The notes beneath the pieces are model-generated. The model searched no databases. It was not told the DNA's origin and saw nothing but the letters and a program-made list of their open reading frames with translations. A program made the translations under genes and the position numbers. This document shows, piece after piece, positions 1-31,655 of a stretch of DNA of 64,000 bases. Source of the stretch: Taeniopygia guttata (Eukaryota; Chordata; Aves; Passeriformes; Estrildidae); assembly GCF_048771995.1 (NCBI RefSeq), contig NC_133064.1:25213001-25277000 (forward strand), in the 5' to 3' direction. Every line of letters begins with the position of its first letter. Position 1 is the first letter of the stretch.

Positions 1-59
1 GGAAGTGGGAATTCCTTCACATGACTGGGAGTTGGTAGGATGGCAGGACTAGACTTTTG

Positions 60-705
60 GCCACAGCTGTTTAGACTAACTTGGTTGAACTTGGCTGGAT
101 GTCACTTGCCCACCAAGCCACTCTATCACTCTCACTCCCTTCCTCAGCTGGATGGGGGGGGGGGGGGGGGAAGAACATAATATAGGAAAAACCCCTCATG
201 GTTCAAGATAAAGGCAGTTTACTAAAGAAAAAGCAAAGGTGGCACACATGCAAGCAATGGAAAAAAAATCCCAAAGATTTTATTCTCTACTTCCCATTAG
301 CAAGTGATCTATGGCCTCTTCCCAGGAAGCAGGGCTTCAGCATGTGTAGTGGTTGCTCCAGAAGGCAAACACTGTAAAGAACGAATGCTCCCCCTCCTTC
401 CTCCTCCTTTTCTTAGCTTTTATATCTGAACAGATGTGATATGGTATGGAATATCCCTTTGGTCAATTTGGGTTAGCTGTCCTCATTATGCCCCCTCTCA
501 AGATCTTGGCCACCCTCAGCCTACTGGTAAGGGGGGTATAATACTGGAGACAGCACTGATGCTGCACCAGTGCTGCTCAGCAGTAACCAAAGCACTGGTG
601 TGTTATCAACACCTTTCTGGCTACCAATGCAAAGCACAGTACTAGGGGGGCTGCACAGGGGAAAACTAATGCCATCCCAGACAAACTCAATAGAGTTAAA
701 GTGCA
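60..705 (-). mobile_element. Solo LTR fragment, family H (ERVL-like)
   Basis: The stretch around 440-480 (GGTATGGAATATCCCTTTGG) and the surrounding 190-690 match, in the same order, the better preserved family H copy at 55890-58922. The shared blocks are the R-like block with a TTTATT signal, the pyrimidine-rich block, the GGAATATCCC block, and a GTGTTATCAACAC block near 600. The element reads on the minus strand. A run of 17 G lies at 154-170. I could not find exact ends or a TSD, so the limits are approximate. No protein is encoded; the open frames here are accidental. Confidence 0.5.
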
Positions 706-889
706 TGACTGAATGCTAAAAGGAAAACGGCATGTAAATCCACTCTTAATGTCAGTGCTTGATTCCCTGTGTGGGTTAGTCCTAAAATCCTGCTTCTTTC
801 CTCCGCATTTTGCACTGGGTACAGCAGGTACCTGTCCAATGTACAGTATGTAGCCCGGTTCCCAGTGTAAAACTTCAGTGAACCTCATT

Positions 890-1200
890 CAGAAAAATGG
901 AGAGGGATTTTTACAAGGGTGTGTAGTGATAGGACAAGGGGGAATGGGTTCAAACTTAAAGAGAGTAGGTGTAGATTAAATATTAGGAAGAAATTCTTTA
1001 CTGTGAGGGTGGTGAGGCACTGGCACAGGTTGCCCAGAGAAGTTGTAGATGCCCCATCCCTGGAAGTGTTCAAGGCCAAGCTTGATGGGGCCCAGGGCAA
1101 CCTGATCTAGTTGGTGACATCCCATCTGATGGCAGAGGGGTTGGAACTAGGTGATCTTTATAGTCCCTTCCAACCCAAACCATTCTATGATCCTATGACT
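890..1200 (+). mobile_element. CR1 LINE, 3' end fragment
   Basis: This is the 3' end of a chicken-repeat-1 LINE in plus orientation. It holds the typical TGCCCAGAGAAGTTGT and CCCATCCCTGGAAGTGTTC blocks and ends with the short ATTCTATGATCCTATGA repeat that closes CR1 elements. It is strongly 5' truncated, as most CR1 copies are. It lies downstream of the last CKMT2 exon seen and in antisense orientation to that gene. Confidence 0.9.
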
Positions 1201-1626
1201 CTTAGGCACCTAGCTCATGCCCAGCACTGGAGAGACAACCTGTACACTTATCTCATAGCTGTGTACTCCAGGAGGTATTCAGGTATAAAAGTTCATGCTG
1301 TGATGCTGAGAAACATTGTCCCAGAGGAACTTTGTTACCACAACCAAATGTTTCTAGTACCTTCATGCTTTCAACAAAATGCTTCAGCACATGATGTAAA
1401 CCTGTCACATTTATGGAACTTGCTCAGAAACTTGTCATATTTGGCAAACATTGCATGCACTGTAGTCATTTTTTATTGTGCAAGCCTTTTCATTGGGTTA
1501 AGTTCACAAGAAGAAAAAACTGCCCTAACTCCAAAAAATGACTGAATTCTTAGTTAACTCAGATGGAGGGAAACGGTCTTAGTGCAGATTTGAGTTTAAA
1601 AGCAAGGAATAAAACAAACAAGTTAC

Positions 1627-20620
<18,994 letters not shown>

Positions 20621-20659
20621 TTGTCTTGGAAGGATAAAATTTCTAAAAGACAAGGTAAC

Positions 20660-20806
20660 CTGAAATCAACACAGAAGACCTCATGCAATGGAAATGAAAA
20701 ATAAACCCTCACTTTTAACTGTAGTCCAATAAATGAAGCAATAATTTAAATATTGGTTTGCACTGAAAGAGTGTGTTAAGAAAAATGGTTAGAATTTACT
20801 GATTTA

Positions 20807-20842
<36 letters not shown>

Positions 20843-21610
20843 CTCTGGTAGACTTGGAAATCAATTTATTTTTAGTGCTATATTGAGCACACAATTCTAA
20901 ACCCAACACCCAGAGTATTTTAATCACGTTAATGATTTAGGGCCATAATTGAATGCTTTAGCTTGCTTCATAGAAAAAATACATTACATGGAAGTGTCTT
21001 TCCGCTGACAAAAAAGGTGCAATATTGGAGTAAGAACTGAAAGACAAAAGTATATAAAGTGGAAGGAGTATTTTGGGGAAAGGGATAAGAGGAAAAGAAG
21101 TTGAAATCATATGGGGGTTATTAATATTTCATGATATAATCAATTTTATAATGCTGATTGTAGATTACATGGATTTGTGGCATGGAGTGGGGTAAGGCAT
21201 CCTGCAAAGTCAGGAGTTCTATATTTTTATTGAAAATGTTTCCAGGTGACTCTAAGTGGCTGCCCAGTCAAAAAGGTCAGATGTGGCAGGATATGGCATT
21301 AGGTAGGTGCTAAGTTTCTGTGCTAACACCTACAGAAACTCATGTGCCTTTTCATACTAGCCTGACCTGTTAAACACTTTGTGCTTTTTTTCCATATGAA
21401 CAAAGTTGAAGTAGGCAAGAACTCATCAGCCTGAAAAAGAGAGTTTGGAGGAGGAATAGGGTAAGGACCTAAGAATCCTGAGTGGCATGGGAAACATGGA
21501 TAGAGATCAAGTCTTCATTGCCTTTTCCAATATATGAATACAGTCCATTAAAGGCAATTAGTGAGAGAAATATTCAAAACAAAGGAAGGTGAATCTTTAT
21601 GCAACCTCAC
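20660..21610. other. Upstream of the first coding exon, unassigned
   Basis: This must contain intron or promoter-side DNA of CKMT2. Apart from the TA repeat I recognise nothing; the 5' UTR exon and promoter were not identified. Confidence 0.5.
20810..20838. repeat. (TA)n microsatellite
   Basis: A 29-bp uninterrupted TA dinucleotide repeat about 150 bp upstream of the acceptor of the first CKMT2 coding exon. Confidence 0.97.
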
Positions 21611-22078
21611 AGAATCACAGAATATGCTGAATTGGAAGGGACCCACAGGGATCATTGAGTCCAACTCCTGGATGTGCAACGGATCATTCCCAAGAGTCAC
21701 ACACCATGTGCCTAAGAGCATTATCCAAATGCTTCTTGAACACTGTCAGGCTTGATGCTGTGATCGCCTCCCTGGGGTGCCTGTTCCAGTGCCCAGCCAT
21801 CCTCTGGGTGAAGAACCTTTTTATAATATCCAACCTAAACCTCTCCTGACACAACTTCAGGCTATTCCCTTGGGTCCTGCCACTGAGCACCACAGAGAAG
21901 AGATTAGTCTGCGCCTCCTCTTTCCCTCATTAGGAAGTCGTAGAATGCGATCAGGTCTCCCCTCAGTCTCTTATCCAGGGTGAACAGACCAAGTGGCCTC
22001 AGCTGCTCCTCCTAAGGCTTCCCCTCAAGACTCTTCGCCATCTTTGTTGCCCTCCTTTGGACACTCTCCCCTTCTCAA
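21611..22078 (-). mobile_element. CR1 LINE 3' fragment
   Basis: It begins AGAATCACAGAATATGCTG (reversed CR1 tail). It continues through the GAGCACCACAGAGAAGAGA and GTAGAATGCGATCAGGTCTC blocks and stops in the ACACTCTCCCCTTCTC block. It is the same subfamily as the split CR1 at 37464-55889 and serves as the uninterrupted reference for that insertion site. Confidence 0.92.
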
Positions 22079-22106
22079 AGGATGACGCATATGCAAGACA
22101 TTCACA

Positions 22107-22340
22107 TGGGTTCATCAGGAGACTGAATAAGTACATGGAAGAAATGCATTGTGGGCTTTAAAGAGACACATGAAAACAGGCTATCAGAATTCCCTGATCT
22201 GAAAATATCTGAAAGCGTATCAAGGAATATCATGTTTGATCTGCTCTCTTCTCTGAGCATCAATTTATGGCCATTGTTGGACAGAGTACTAGGTTATGAA
22301 GACCCCTGGTCTGGATCAGTACTATTGTTCTTGACATTTA
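22107..22340 (+). mobile_element. Possible ancient CR1-type LINE 3' end
   Basis: The segment ending TGGTCTGGATCAGTACTATTG resembles the 3' ends of old CR1-group LINEs shared by birds and turtles, as I remember them. It is diverged and has no clear tail, so confidence is low. Confidence 0.35.
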
Positions 22341-22824
22341 GATTACTATGGAAGTATACAATCATCTTTCAGAACAACAAATAGGACTAAAGAAAGCAAA
22401 GTAAGATGACGTCTTCAAGCCACAAGGTGTCACTTAGCAGAAGCACATTATAAGTAACATTTTCTGGATCAGTGTGGAAAGATGGCCGGGTGTAAAATTA
22501 GAGGAAAATGAGAAGCTATATTCACATCCTAACAGAAGTTATAATGGTACAGAAATTATAGGGTAAAATACAGTTGCTGCTCCCTTGGTGGAATGCAGTT
22601 GGCATGCTCGAGACCCATTCTACAATAATTCCCCACACCCACAATCTGCAACCATAGCACCTGCTAAGGGTGATGGAGCAGAGGCTGGAGCAGAGTGGAA
22701 ACACTGCAGCCAGGCTCTATTGAAATCCTTGCAGGGAGGGGAACTCAATTGTACTTTGCAGCTGATAAACCAGATAGCACCTGTCAACCAAGGGAGATAG
22801 AAGATGTCTTGCTGCCGAGCCAAC

Positions 22825-23420
22825 AACTGTGGTGAAATTGTTCTCCTCAGATTACCTTGGTCCATTATAGCCTAATTATAATGTTAGAGTGCACCTCCAT
22901 CACAAAGTTACCCACCTACAAGGTACAACCACCCCTCACTGGAAATATGCTCTATATTTTTTTGACCGTATCTTTAAAAGTGAAGTGAGAGAATTTGTGT
23001 AAAATTCTCACAATCAGTAACAAAGGTATGCACATCTAGAGTCACTCAAGCTCCACCTAAACACAAAGAAATAGTATAAAAGTAAGTCAAGAATGGGGGA
23101 AAAGTTAGGGAAGACTCCATCATAACTGCTGGGATCAGTCGATGGGCTGAACCTGTCTTCTCCCCCATAGAGATGCCTGTTGGGTAAGAACCATATTCTG
23201 TGTGCACTGAATACTTTTACTGGGGATTAGAGCTTGTCTGTATGTTGCTTTGAATATGTTTTTGCAGTCAGAAATTGTCACTGGCAATCCTTGAACTTTG
23301 ACCTGTCACAATTTTATATTAATAAAGAGTGTTTTTCTGTGAACTGTTAATGTGAGTCCTTCATGGGCACTGGCAATCGCCGGCAGCAGGGAATATACTT
23401 GAATACAATGAAAGGCCCAC
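22825..23420 (+). mobile_element. Possible ERV LTR
   Basis: A plus-strand TATAAAAG box at about 23076 is followed by ATTAATAAAGAGTG near 23318 and a GT-rich downstream region. This is the order of an LTR U3-R-U5. Ends and TSD were not resolved. Confidence 0.4.
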
Positions 23421-23861
23421 TGAAGGGTCACAACTTGGGAAGACCCGCTGAGGGGTCTCCCTTATCCTGGTGGCATATTTCCCTGAATAAATCAGTTGAA
23501 CTGCCCTCCAATCCAGCAGGACTGCTCAGTGAAGGGTCCCCAGAAGGGGATGCTGACAGGCTGGTCAAGCACAAGGGTATCAGCTTTCCTGGGGCACTGA
23601 CAGACATTAAATATTAATGATCAAGTAAATCTCCCCACACTGAGGAGATTTCTCCCCAGATTGAGGAAATCTCCCTTTTTCATGAGACAAGCAGTCTTGA
23701 AGTACCAAACTAGGATTATGTTTGTCTCTCAAGAAATGGTGATTTTTCTTTTTTCAAGATAAAGAGAGAATCTCATTTGCATTTATACTGCATGTACTAC
23801 GTACTACACAACATTTTAAAATAAGAATGAACATAAAGGATTTCAAATTTAGAGGCCTTGC

Positions 23862-24359
23862 TGTGAAACAGAGTAAAAATTTAACAAGGTAGTAATCCAT
23901 TTAGATTTAGGTAAAATGTGCCACTTTAAGCTTGCTAGCATAAGTAAAATATGCTGTTTAGTCTAGTAACTCTGCAGCACTAGTGAAACTACCCCAGCTA
24001 AAGAGAAAGAATGTGAATTTCCGAGCTGAAGAAATAAGAAAAGCTCCTTGAACCTTAAAACAGACAAGGCAAAATAACCCAAGAGTTCTTTCTGCACTTT
24101 CTAATAAAAAACTGACTATAAGTGTAACTAGCTGTAAGTATAATGCAAAATCAGTAGAATAAATATACATAAACCTATTGTGAAACACTATGCATATGTA
24201 AATTAGCAAAGATAAATAAAAAGGAATCAAGAGTTCTCAAAAGCATGCATGTCCTTTAAAGGGGAACAATCCCCACATGCATCCAGCGGTGTAATAAACA
24301 TACCATCCCTACAAATCTTTATAAGAATTGTAGGATTTTAATTTTTCATCTGCATTTCA
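23862..24359 (+). mobile_element. Solo LTR, family N copy 1
   Basis: It starts TGTGAAACAGAGTAAAAATT and ends CATCTGCATTTCA. It matches the copy at 29769-30265 almost throughout, for example at TTTAACAAGGTAG and the AGTAAAATATGCTGTTTAG block. The poly-A region is GTAATAAACATACC at about 24289. No convincing TSD is left. Confidence 0.75.
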
Positions 24360-24820
24360 GCTGCAATTCAATAAAGTTCTTAGTTTGAGGAGTAGGGTGA
24401 TGGAGGGAGGGCTCTTTTAAAGATTAAAATGTGTAGAGCCTGCCTCATGACATGTTCCTATAAAATTCCTATAGTATGTATTTTCAGTGAGCTAGGGAAG
24501 AAAATAGATAGCTGTTTAGAGAGAGGAAGTCATTGTGGGCAACATTGCTCTGGGAAGATAATCCAGGAAGATACTTACCAGGAATTTGTGTGGTCTGCTA
24601 ATTATTCCCAGCAGTATGTTCCCGGTGCAGGTATGGTTTTGGGATTATGTCTAGAGTACAGGAGATCTTGGAGTCTAACAGAGAAAATGGCCCATTCTAT
24701 AAAAGGCTGAAGAAAGGAATGCATATTTTTTTTCTTCCTCAGAATTTGACTTGCAAAGCAATATCTACTTTATACTTCAGTCACATATGGCTGATGAGAA
24801 ACATAGGAGATGTGTTTCAG

Positions 24821-27570
24821 ATTTCATAGACTTGTATAATACTAGGTATGTCAAGGATCTTCTGGTCCAACATTTCTTGGAAAAAGCAAGGTCTAGACCA
24901 GATGGCCCAGCACCCTGTCCAGCTAAATTGTAAAAGTGTCCAATGTTGGAGAATCCACCACTTCCCTGGGGAAATTATTCCAATAGCTGATTGTTCTCAC
25001 TGTAAACAAATTTCTTCTTGTGTCCAATGGAAATCTCTCCAGGAGTAACTTGTATCCATTACCCCTTGTCTTTTACATGTGACTCTTTGTAAAAAGAGTC
25101 TCTATTTTCTTTGTAGCCACTCTTAAAATACTGGAACATGGTGATAAGGTGTCCTCTAAACCCTCTCAGGGCTGAATCAACCCAGTTCTCTCAGCCTTTC
25201 CTCATATGGCAGGTTTCCCACTCGTTTGATCATCTTTGTGTCCCTTTTGTGGACTCTCTCTGTCTTGTCCATATCTTTTGTGTAGTGGGGACCAAAACTG
25301 GACACAGTATTGCTGGCAAGGCACTGAGAAGAGTGGGATAATGACTTCTTCATCTCTACTGGTTGATTCAAGACAGAATTCTGTTGACTTTCTTTGCCAC
25401 AGCAGCACACTGTTCACTCATATTGAGCTTTTTGTCCACCAGGATCCTCAGGTCCCTTTCCATAGAGCTGCTCTCCAGCCAGGTAGATCCCAGCCTGTGC
25501 TGCACTCCTGGATTATGTTTTCCCATGTATAAGACCTTACACTTGTCCTTGTTGAACTTCATAAGGTTCTTGTCAGTCCACTCTTTCAGCCTATCCAGGT
25601 CTTCCTACAGGGTGGCTATCCCTTACGAGGTGCCTACTTCCCCACTCAGTTTGGTATCATTGGCAAACACTTGATCCCATCATTATCCAAATCACTTATG
25701 AAGTTATTAAACAGCATTAGGCCCAATATCAATTCCTGTGGGACCCCACTTGTAACAGGTTGCCAATTTGAAAAGGAACTATTTACCACAACCTTTGGGT
25801 GTGGCCTGTCAGCCAGTCCCCCACCCACCATACAGATAACTTGTCTAGACCATAATGCATCAATTTCTCTAAAAAGAGTCTGTGTGAAACTCTATCAAAA
25901 GCCTCGGAGAAGTCCAGGTAGGTGGCATCGATTGCTCATCCCATATCAACCAAGCAGGTTACTTTGTCATAGAAGATGATCAGGTTTGTCAAACACGATT
26001 TGCCCTTGGTGAATCTGGGCTAGTTTTCCCAATCACATGCTTCATCTGACTTGTGATAGCCCCCAGGAGGATTCGTTCCAGGGGCTGAAATAAGACTGAT
26101 GGGCCTATAATTTCCTGGATCCTCCTTTAAGCCCTTCTTGTAGATGAGGGCGACATTAGCCTTCTTCCAGTTTTTTGGCCCATGTCCTGATCTCCATGAG
26201 TTCTCAAACATCATGAAGAGTGGCCTCACAATGACATCAGACATCTTTAACACCCTTGGGTGGATATTTTCAGAGCTCATTGATTTGCACGGGCCAAGCT
26301 CCTGTAATAGTTCACACACCAACTCTTCCTTCACTGATGGTGAGTCTGTGTTTGCATCAGCCTGGACTTTTGTTACCAGGTCCTGGGGCCACACAGTGCT
26401 GGTAAAGACAGAGATGAAGAAAGTGTTGAGAACGTCTGCCTTTTCAGCATTGTTGGTGATTAATTCACATCTCCTGTTTAACAGTGGACCAATATTTTCC
26501 ATGTTTCTGCTTGTTGGTTATGTACCTGAAGAACCCTTTCTTGTGTTTTTTGACATATCTGACTGATTTCAATTCTAACTACATCTCTACTCACCCTGGC
26601 AATGATCTTGTAATTCTCAATGTGTATATGCCTGCTTTTCCATCTCTGGTATCCTTCACTTTTGGTTTTGAGCAGACTCAGAAGCTTACAGTTAAGCTAA
26701 GAGAGTCTCTTGCTCCACCTAATTTCTTTACCTTTAAAGGGGATGAACTGTCTTTGTGCTTCCAGGAGAGTGTTCCTGAAAAACTCTGAGCACTTGCTGG
26801 CTCCTTTATCCTCCACGGAAGCTTCCCACAGAATCCCTCCCAAATGAGCTCCGAGTGAGCTGAAGATTGCTCTTCCAAAATCTAAAACCTTTGTCTTAGT
26901 ACTAACTTTCAGCATGCTCAGCTGGATCCCAAACTCCATAATATTGTGATCACTGCAACCAAGGCTATCACCTCATTCCTGGTTGGTACATCTAACATTT
27001 GTATGAGGAAGCAGTTCTTTATGCATTCCAGGAATTTGATGGATGGCATGTGAGTTTCTGTATTGTTCTTCCAACAAATGTCAGGATAGCTGAAGTCATC
27101 CATAAAAACGAGGTTCTGTTGGGCCAAAGCTTGCTTAAGTGACCCACATATTGCTTTGTTGGTCTTAGAATCTTGGTTTGGAGGTCAGTAGTAGATGTCT
27201 ACTGTAAGATCCCCCTTCAGAGACAGCTCTTCTGATCTTGACTCAGAGGCATTCAAAAAGGCTTCCACAGTTGTTGTAGTTGACTTTTATACATTCAAGG
27301 TTCTCCCTTATATAGAGCACAACTCCTTCTCTTCCTCCCTGCCTGTTTTATGAAACAGCCTATAGCCATCCATTGTGAACCTCCAGTCATGTGAGTTGTC
27401 CCACCATGTTTCAGTTATTCCTATGATATCATAACTTTCAAACTGGATGCAGAGCTCCAGTTCCTCCTGTTTTTTCCCCAGGCTACATGCACTGGTATAC
27501 ATACATTTGAGGTGGTTGGTCTTCTGGTTCTCATCTTGAGAGGCAGCTAGACAGGTGGATCCCATTCCTC
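24821..27570 (-). mobile_element. CR1 LINE, long ORF2 copy (older subfamily)
   Basis: A 2.7-kb minus-strand element. Frames at 25368-25562, 26020-26502 and 27308-27565 hold CR1 ORF2 pieces, the last with the ETWWDNSHDW endonuclease segment. The 3' tail near 24821 is diverged, and stops and frameshifts are frequent. It lies between CKMT2 and the unique DNA at 33 kb. Confidence 0.9.
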
Positions 27571-27630
27571 CCTAATAGGCTATAGTCATTGAAGAATATG
27601 CCATCATAAAAGTAAAAACCTTCACAATGG

Positions 27631-28925
27631 TGTTAAAAATGATCATATAATATTGGCTTTTGCATTTATGTATTAGCTTTTGCATGTTGTTATTGATCAT
27701 AAGTATTTAGATACGGTACAATTTATAAGTCCTTTTAGCTGCTTGTTAATATAGCATAATCTATCACTTTAAGTATGAACTGTATAGCTCATAGAAATAG
27801 TAGTGTAATTAATATAATATCTATTTATAGTTTATAGAACTAGTAGCATGATAAATGTATTATACTGTAGACCTTAGCAAAACATAAGGTGTTAAAAGAC
27901 TTTTGTGTAACTAAGAGAACAGTATAAAGCAATCCGCTGATTAACCTCTCCAAGTGATAACGGTGACACAAACCAGAGCACCAGAGAATACTTAAAGAAG
28001 AGCTCATTAACTCCTCTTAACAGAGAAGGAATAAAATATATTGACTGGATCTACAGGATGTCATGCAGATAAGTCAAAATGTAAAGCCAAAACTAAAAGA
28101 AGTCCCTGCAACATCAAAAGCTGTCAAGAATGTTTGAATAATGTACAAGCTAATGAATATACATGTAACCCCAGTGTTATAGATACATATTATATTGGCT
28201 TTTCACAAATATTAAAATGAATACTATATGTGTTATGCTGAAAAGTTATGCTGTATTAATGTCTTTTAAGTAGTGTGGTAAATATAGTTTTTAGGCTAAA
28301 GCATAATATTAAAATAGAAACTATGTGATGTAAGATACTTTTTGTAACTAGTGCAAGGAATGGAAAAGATAATCAAGAAATTCTTCACATTATCCTATCT
28401 GGATAGAGATAACATCAATAGACACCAAGATCTCAAGAGAAGAATAATTGCCTCATCAGGAAAGCTCAGACTTCGAGGAACCAAGAAGGTTGATTTACAA
28501 GATGAGGAGGGAAGCTAAAATTAAGCAGAAACCCTCTAGTTTGAAAGGAATGTTTGAATCATGTATGACATATATGAATATGTAATAGGCTATTGCTTTT
28601 AAGGGGTAATCCTTTGTTACCAAAATGTGCTTTTTGGCGGAGTGCCAAGCACCCGGACATTTGTAATTCTTTTCTTTTTATTGTCTCTTACTGTCCTGAT
28701 TTTCATTACTATTTTCATTACTATTAAACTTCAAAAATTTTAACAGAAGTGAATGGCATTTTTTACACCAGTAATGTAACCGTACATAGAGAACATGATT
28801 TTAAGCTACCTCTGTGCTCTTTGGCCATTCGCCAAAAGCACCCTAGTTCTGGATTACTTATTTGTCCTTCTTTTATACTTTATTAAACTTTTAAAAATTC
28901 TAAATAGTGAACTCTGTTTTTCACA
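27631..28925 (+). mobile_element. ERV1-like solo LTR split by a related LTR
   Basis: The pieces are 27631-28174 and 28772-28925 (28768-28771 is the inner insertion's TSD copy). It starts TGTTAAAAATGATC and ends GTTTTTCACA. Its flanks are ATGG (27627-27630) and ACGG (28926-28929), a 4-bp TSD with one change. Near its end it carries a decayed GGCCATTCGCCAAAAGCACCC box related to the TTTTGGCGGAGTGCCAAGC box of the inner copy. Confidence 0.82.
28175..28767 (+). mobile_element. ERV1-like solo LTR, nested
   Basis: It starts TGTTATAGATACATATT and ends CATTTTTTACA, 593 bp. A perfect 4-bp TSD CCAG is at 28171-28174 and 28768-28771. The TTTTGGCGGAGTGCCAAGC box and TATTAAACTTC region are shared with the copy at 30480-31595. 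It is inserted in the same orientation as its host LTR. Confidence 0.88.
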
Positions 28926-29109
28926 ACGGCACCAGCCAAAAAGCTACATGTTGATTTGAATTATACATCTATTTCTGGCTGTAATCATAAAAGGGAGGAA
29001 AAGATAACTTGGGCACCAATACTTTTTGCTTGCACTCTCAGGGCTCTGCAGTCTTCCCCCATTCTGCCCAGGTTCTGGCTTGCAGTGTTAAGCTATAGTG
29101 TTAGCTATG

Positions 29110-29742
29110 TGCCTTGGTTTAAGACAATTTAAAGAGTTGGACACTAAAATGAGTTACCTCCCCTTTGTTTCAAGTTGAAACCAATCTCTTTCCATTAATA
29201 GAGAAAAACAAAATGCAAGTAGATATGAGTGAAAACATAACAGTTTACTAGTAAGCAAAACAGCAACGGGAAAATGGCATCAGCTGTCTCCCTCAAGGTG
29301 GTGTGCTGCAGTCTACTGCACCATCCAGGAGACAAAGGGAAAAAGATGGCAGACCAAAAAAACCAACACCCTCCCAGGAAGGTAGGACTTTACAGAGCAG
29401 TTCTAGTGGCAGATGAAGAATTGTTGGCACCTGTGGGGTCAGCTCCTCCTCTCACTGCTTCCTCCTGCCACCTGCTGGATGTGCCGGTGTTGGTGCTGCT
29501 GTCATAGACTCTACGGGTGTGTTGGGGGGAGAAGAACTGGTCTCTTGGGACTGATACAGGGTGGCATGGCCCCAGGGACTGGTTCAAGCTTCGCGCTGCT
29601 GATAGGGTTTGCAAAATTCTCTCTGAAACAGTTTCTCATTGCAAAATGCAGTTTTTCTGAGTTGCTATTGTTGAAAGCCCAGAAACCCGCCCGAAACAAC
29701 CCCCCCTGAAGCAGACCCTCTGCCTTCAAAAGCCACCAGGCA
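29110..29742 (-). mobile_element. Possible LTR, family P
   Basis: It starts TGCCTTGGTTTAAGACAATT, and a possible end is CCACCAGGCA. The first 250 bases carry an A-rich R-like zone. The region is translated in several accidental frames. Borders are inferred from TG...CA only, with no TSD, so this is tentative. Confidence 0.4.
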
Positions 29743-29768
29743 AAGGAGGAAGTTGGCTCGGGTGCCCT

Positions 29769-30265
29769 TGAGACAGAGTGAAAATTTAACAAGGTAGAAA
29801 TCCATTTGGATTTAGGTGAAATGTGCCTCTTTGAACTTGCTAGCATAAGTAAAATATGCTGTTTAGTCTGGTAACTTTGCAACACTAGTAAAACTGCCCC
29901 AACTAAGGAGAAAGAATGGGAATTTCCAAGCTAAAGAGATAAGAGATAAGAAAGACTCCTTGGACATTGAAACAGACAGGGCAGAATGACCTAGGAGTTT
30001 TTCTGTACTGACAAAAGCTGGGTAGGAGTGTAACTAGCTGTAAGTGTAATGCGAAATCAGCAGAATGAATATGCATGAACCTATTGTGAAATTCTATGCA
30101 TATGTAAATTAGTAAAGGGTAATTAAAAAGGATCGGGAGTCCTCAGGGGCACGCATTCCTTTGAAGGGGAATGATCCCTCAAATATGTCCAGCGCTGTAA
30201 TAAACATACCGTCCCTATAAATCTTTAGAGGAATTGTGGGGTTTTGATTTTTCATTCGCATTTCA
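29769..30265 (+). mobile_element. Solo LTR, family N copy 2
   Basis: It starts TGAGACAGAGTGAAAATT and ends TTCGCATTTCA. The flanking CCCT at 29765-29768 and 30266-30269 gives a 4-bp TSD. It pairs with copy 1 at 23862-24359. The poly-A region is TGTAATAAACATACC near 30197. Confidence 0.78.
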
Positions 30266-30479
30266 CCCTGACCTTTTAAAGGGATTGACACTGCCCGGCT
30301 GCCCCGCAATTCCGGTTCTGGCCAAGCCACCAGGCCTTAAACAGTATCAGTTCTGGGGCGCAGATAGATATGGAATACAATAACATTTTGGTTTACCTAG
30401 GACATTATGCTCATCTGATATTTGGGCCCTACATTACTGTTGTCTCAGTACTCCAAGCACCACCTCATGAAGACAGTCA

Positions 30480-31595
30480 TTATAGATACATATTATAATA
30501 TTGGCTTTTCACAAATATGAAAGTGGATGCTATATGTATAATGTTAAAGTAAATTTGCTATAAAGATATAGTTTTTATTTATGATATATTTATGCTTGTG
30601 ACAATTGAACTGCCTGCTTGGTTGGGATAACATCCAATTAACATATGATGAGGTGAAACAAGGGATTTAAGGGTTAATAGGGAATTTAGAATTATTTAGG
30701 CAATATGATATGTGAACATATGGTGCATGTTAAGTCGACTCAGGATCTTCTGAAGAAAACCTGCTGCCTATTAAGCTTATGCTGAGATGGCAAAAAGAAG
30801 GAGGGCGTCTGATGGAAATTGCTGACCTTGCTAAAGATGAGAAGCAAAAGGGCGACTGCGCATGCAAAGACATCTGAGTTCGAAAGTTCAGTAGTGAGGA
30901 AGACTATGGCAGCTTCGTCCCACTGGACCCCAGCCTCATTTCTGAGACCACTGACTCAATAAAAGAACGAACTACGCATCCGCAACTAATTTCCATACCA
31001 TGTGGAGAATAGGCGGAGTTAGATGCTGAATATGTATAGGCGCTATAGAATATGAATGACTTTTGTGAATAAATATGGGGATTGAAGAAGCTGGGGTACA
31101 CAGTATTTGGGAAGATTTTGCCCCCCTGTGTCCAGCGCTGAATAAATACGTACCTACTTTACAACCCTTGGTTGTGGAGTTATTACCATGTATCAGAGGA
31201 CTCCTGCTACTAATATGTCAACCATCAACACTTACTGTTGGTAGAAAGTATGGACCAAAGGCCAAAACTGAAGGTGATGATAAGAATGGAATAAAACCAC
31301 AGCCAAGAAATACGCATGCTCTAAAAAGGCAGACTGAGGAGGAGCCATGATAAGCAGTTCTTAGAACATGTAAACTAGTTTGGGGAAAAGTTTAAATATT
31401 CATAATTGTTTATGAATATTCAACAGGCTGATGCAATAAAAATGGTATATAAAGGGTGTTTCCAAAACAGCAGGGGTGCTCTTGGCGGAATGCCAAACAC
31501 CCAGCCATTAAAAACTTTGCTTTAGTGTCTTTGTAGCCTATTGTGCTTTATTAAACTTTTAAATTTTACCAGGAGAGTGAACCTCATTTTCCACA
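30480..31595 (+). mobile_element. ERV1-like solo LTR split by another LTR
   Basis: It begins TTATAGATACATATTAT, two bases short of the TGTTATAG start of the copy at 28175. It ends CATTTTCCACA, with the same CTTGGCGGAATGCCAAACACC box near 31481. TSD GTCA is at 30476-30479 and 31596-31599. The middle is occupied by a different LTR at about 30590-31190. Confidence 0.82.
30590..31190 (+). mobile_element. Nested LTR, ERVK-like
   Basis: Foreign to the surrounding ERV1-like LTR. It carries CTCAATAAAAGAACG at about 30957, TGAATAAATATGG near 31067 and CCAGCGCTGAATAAATACG near 31132, as in the R regions of families N and J. The ends are approximate, and no TSD was resolved. Confidence 0.5.
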
Positions 31596-31655
31596 GTCAG
31601 CAATTACACCTTTACCCTTTTTTCCTCAGTGACATAACTTGAGGAGGTGCATTAG

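Noticed and set aside
1..1626. Terminal CKMT2 exon
   Set aside because: I searched the reverse strand for the expected last 39 codons and found no match; the interval holds an LTR, a CR1 end and unassigned DNA.
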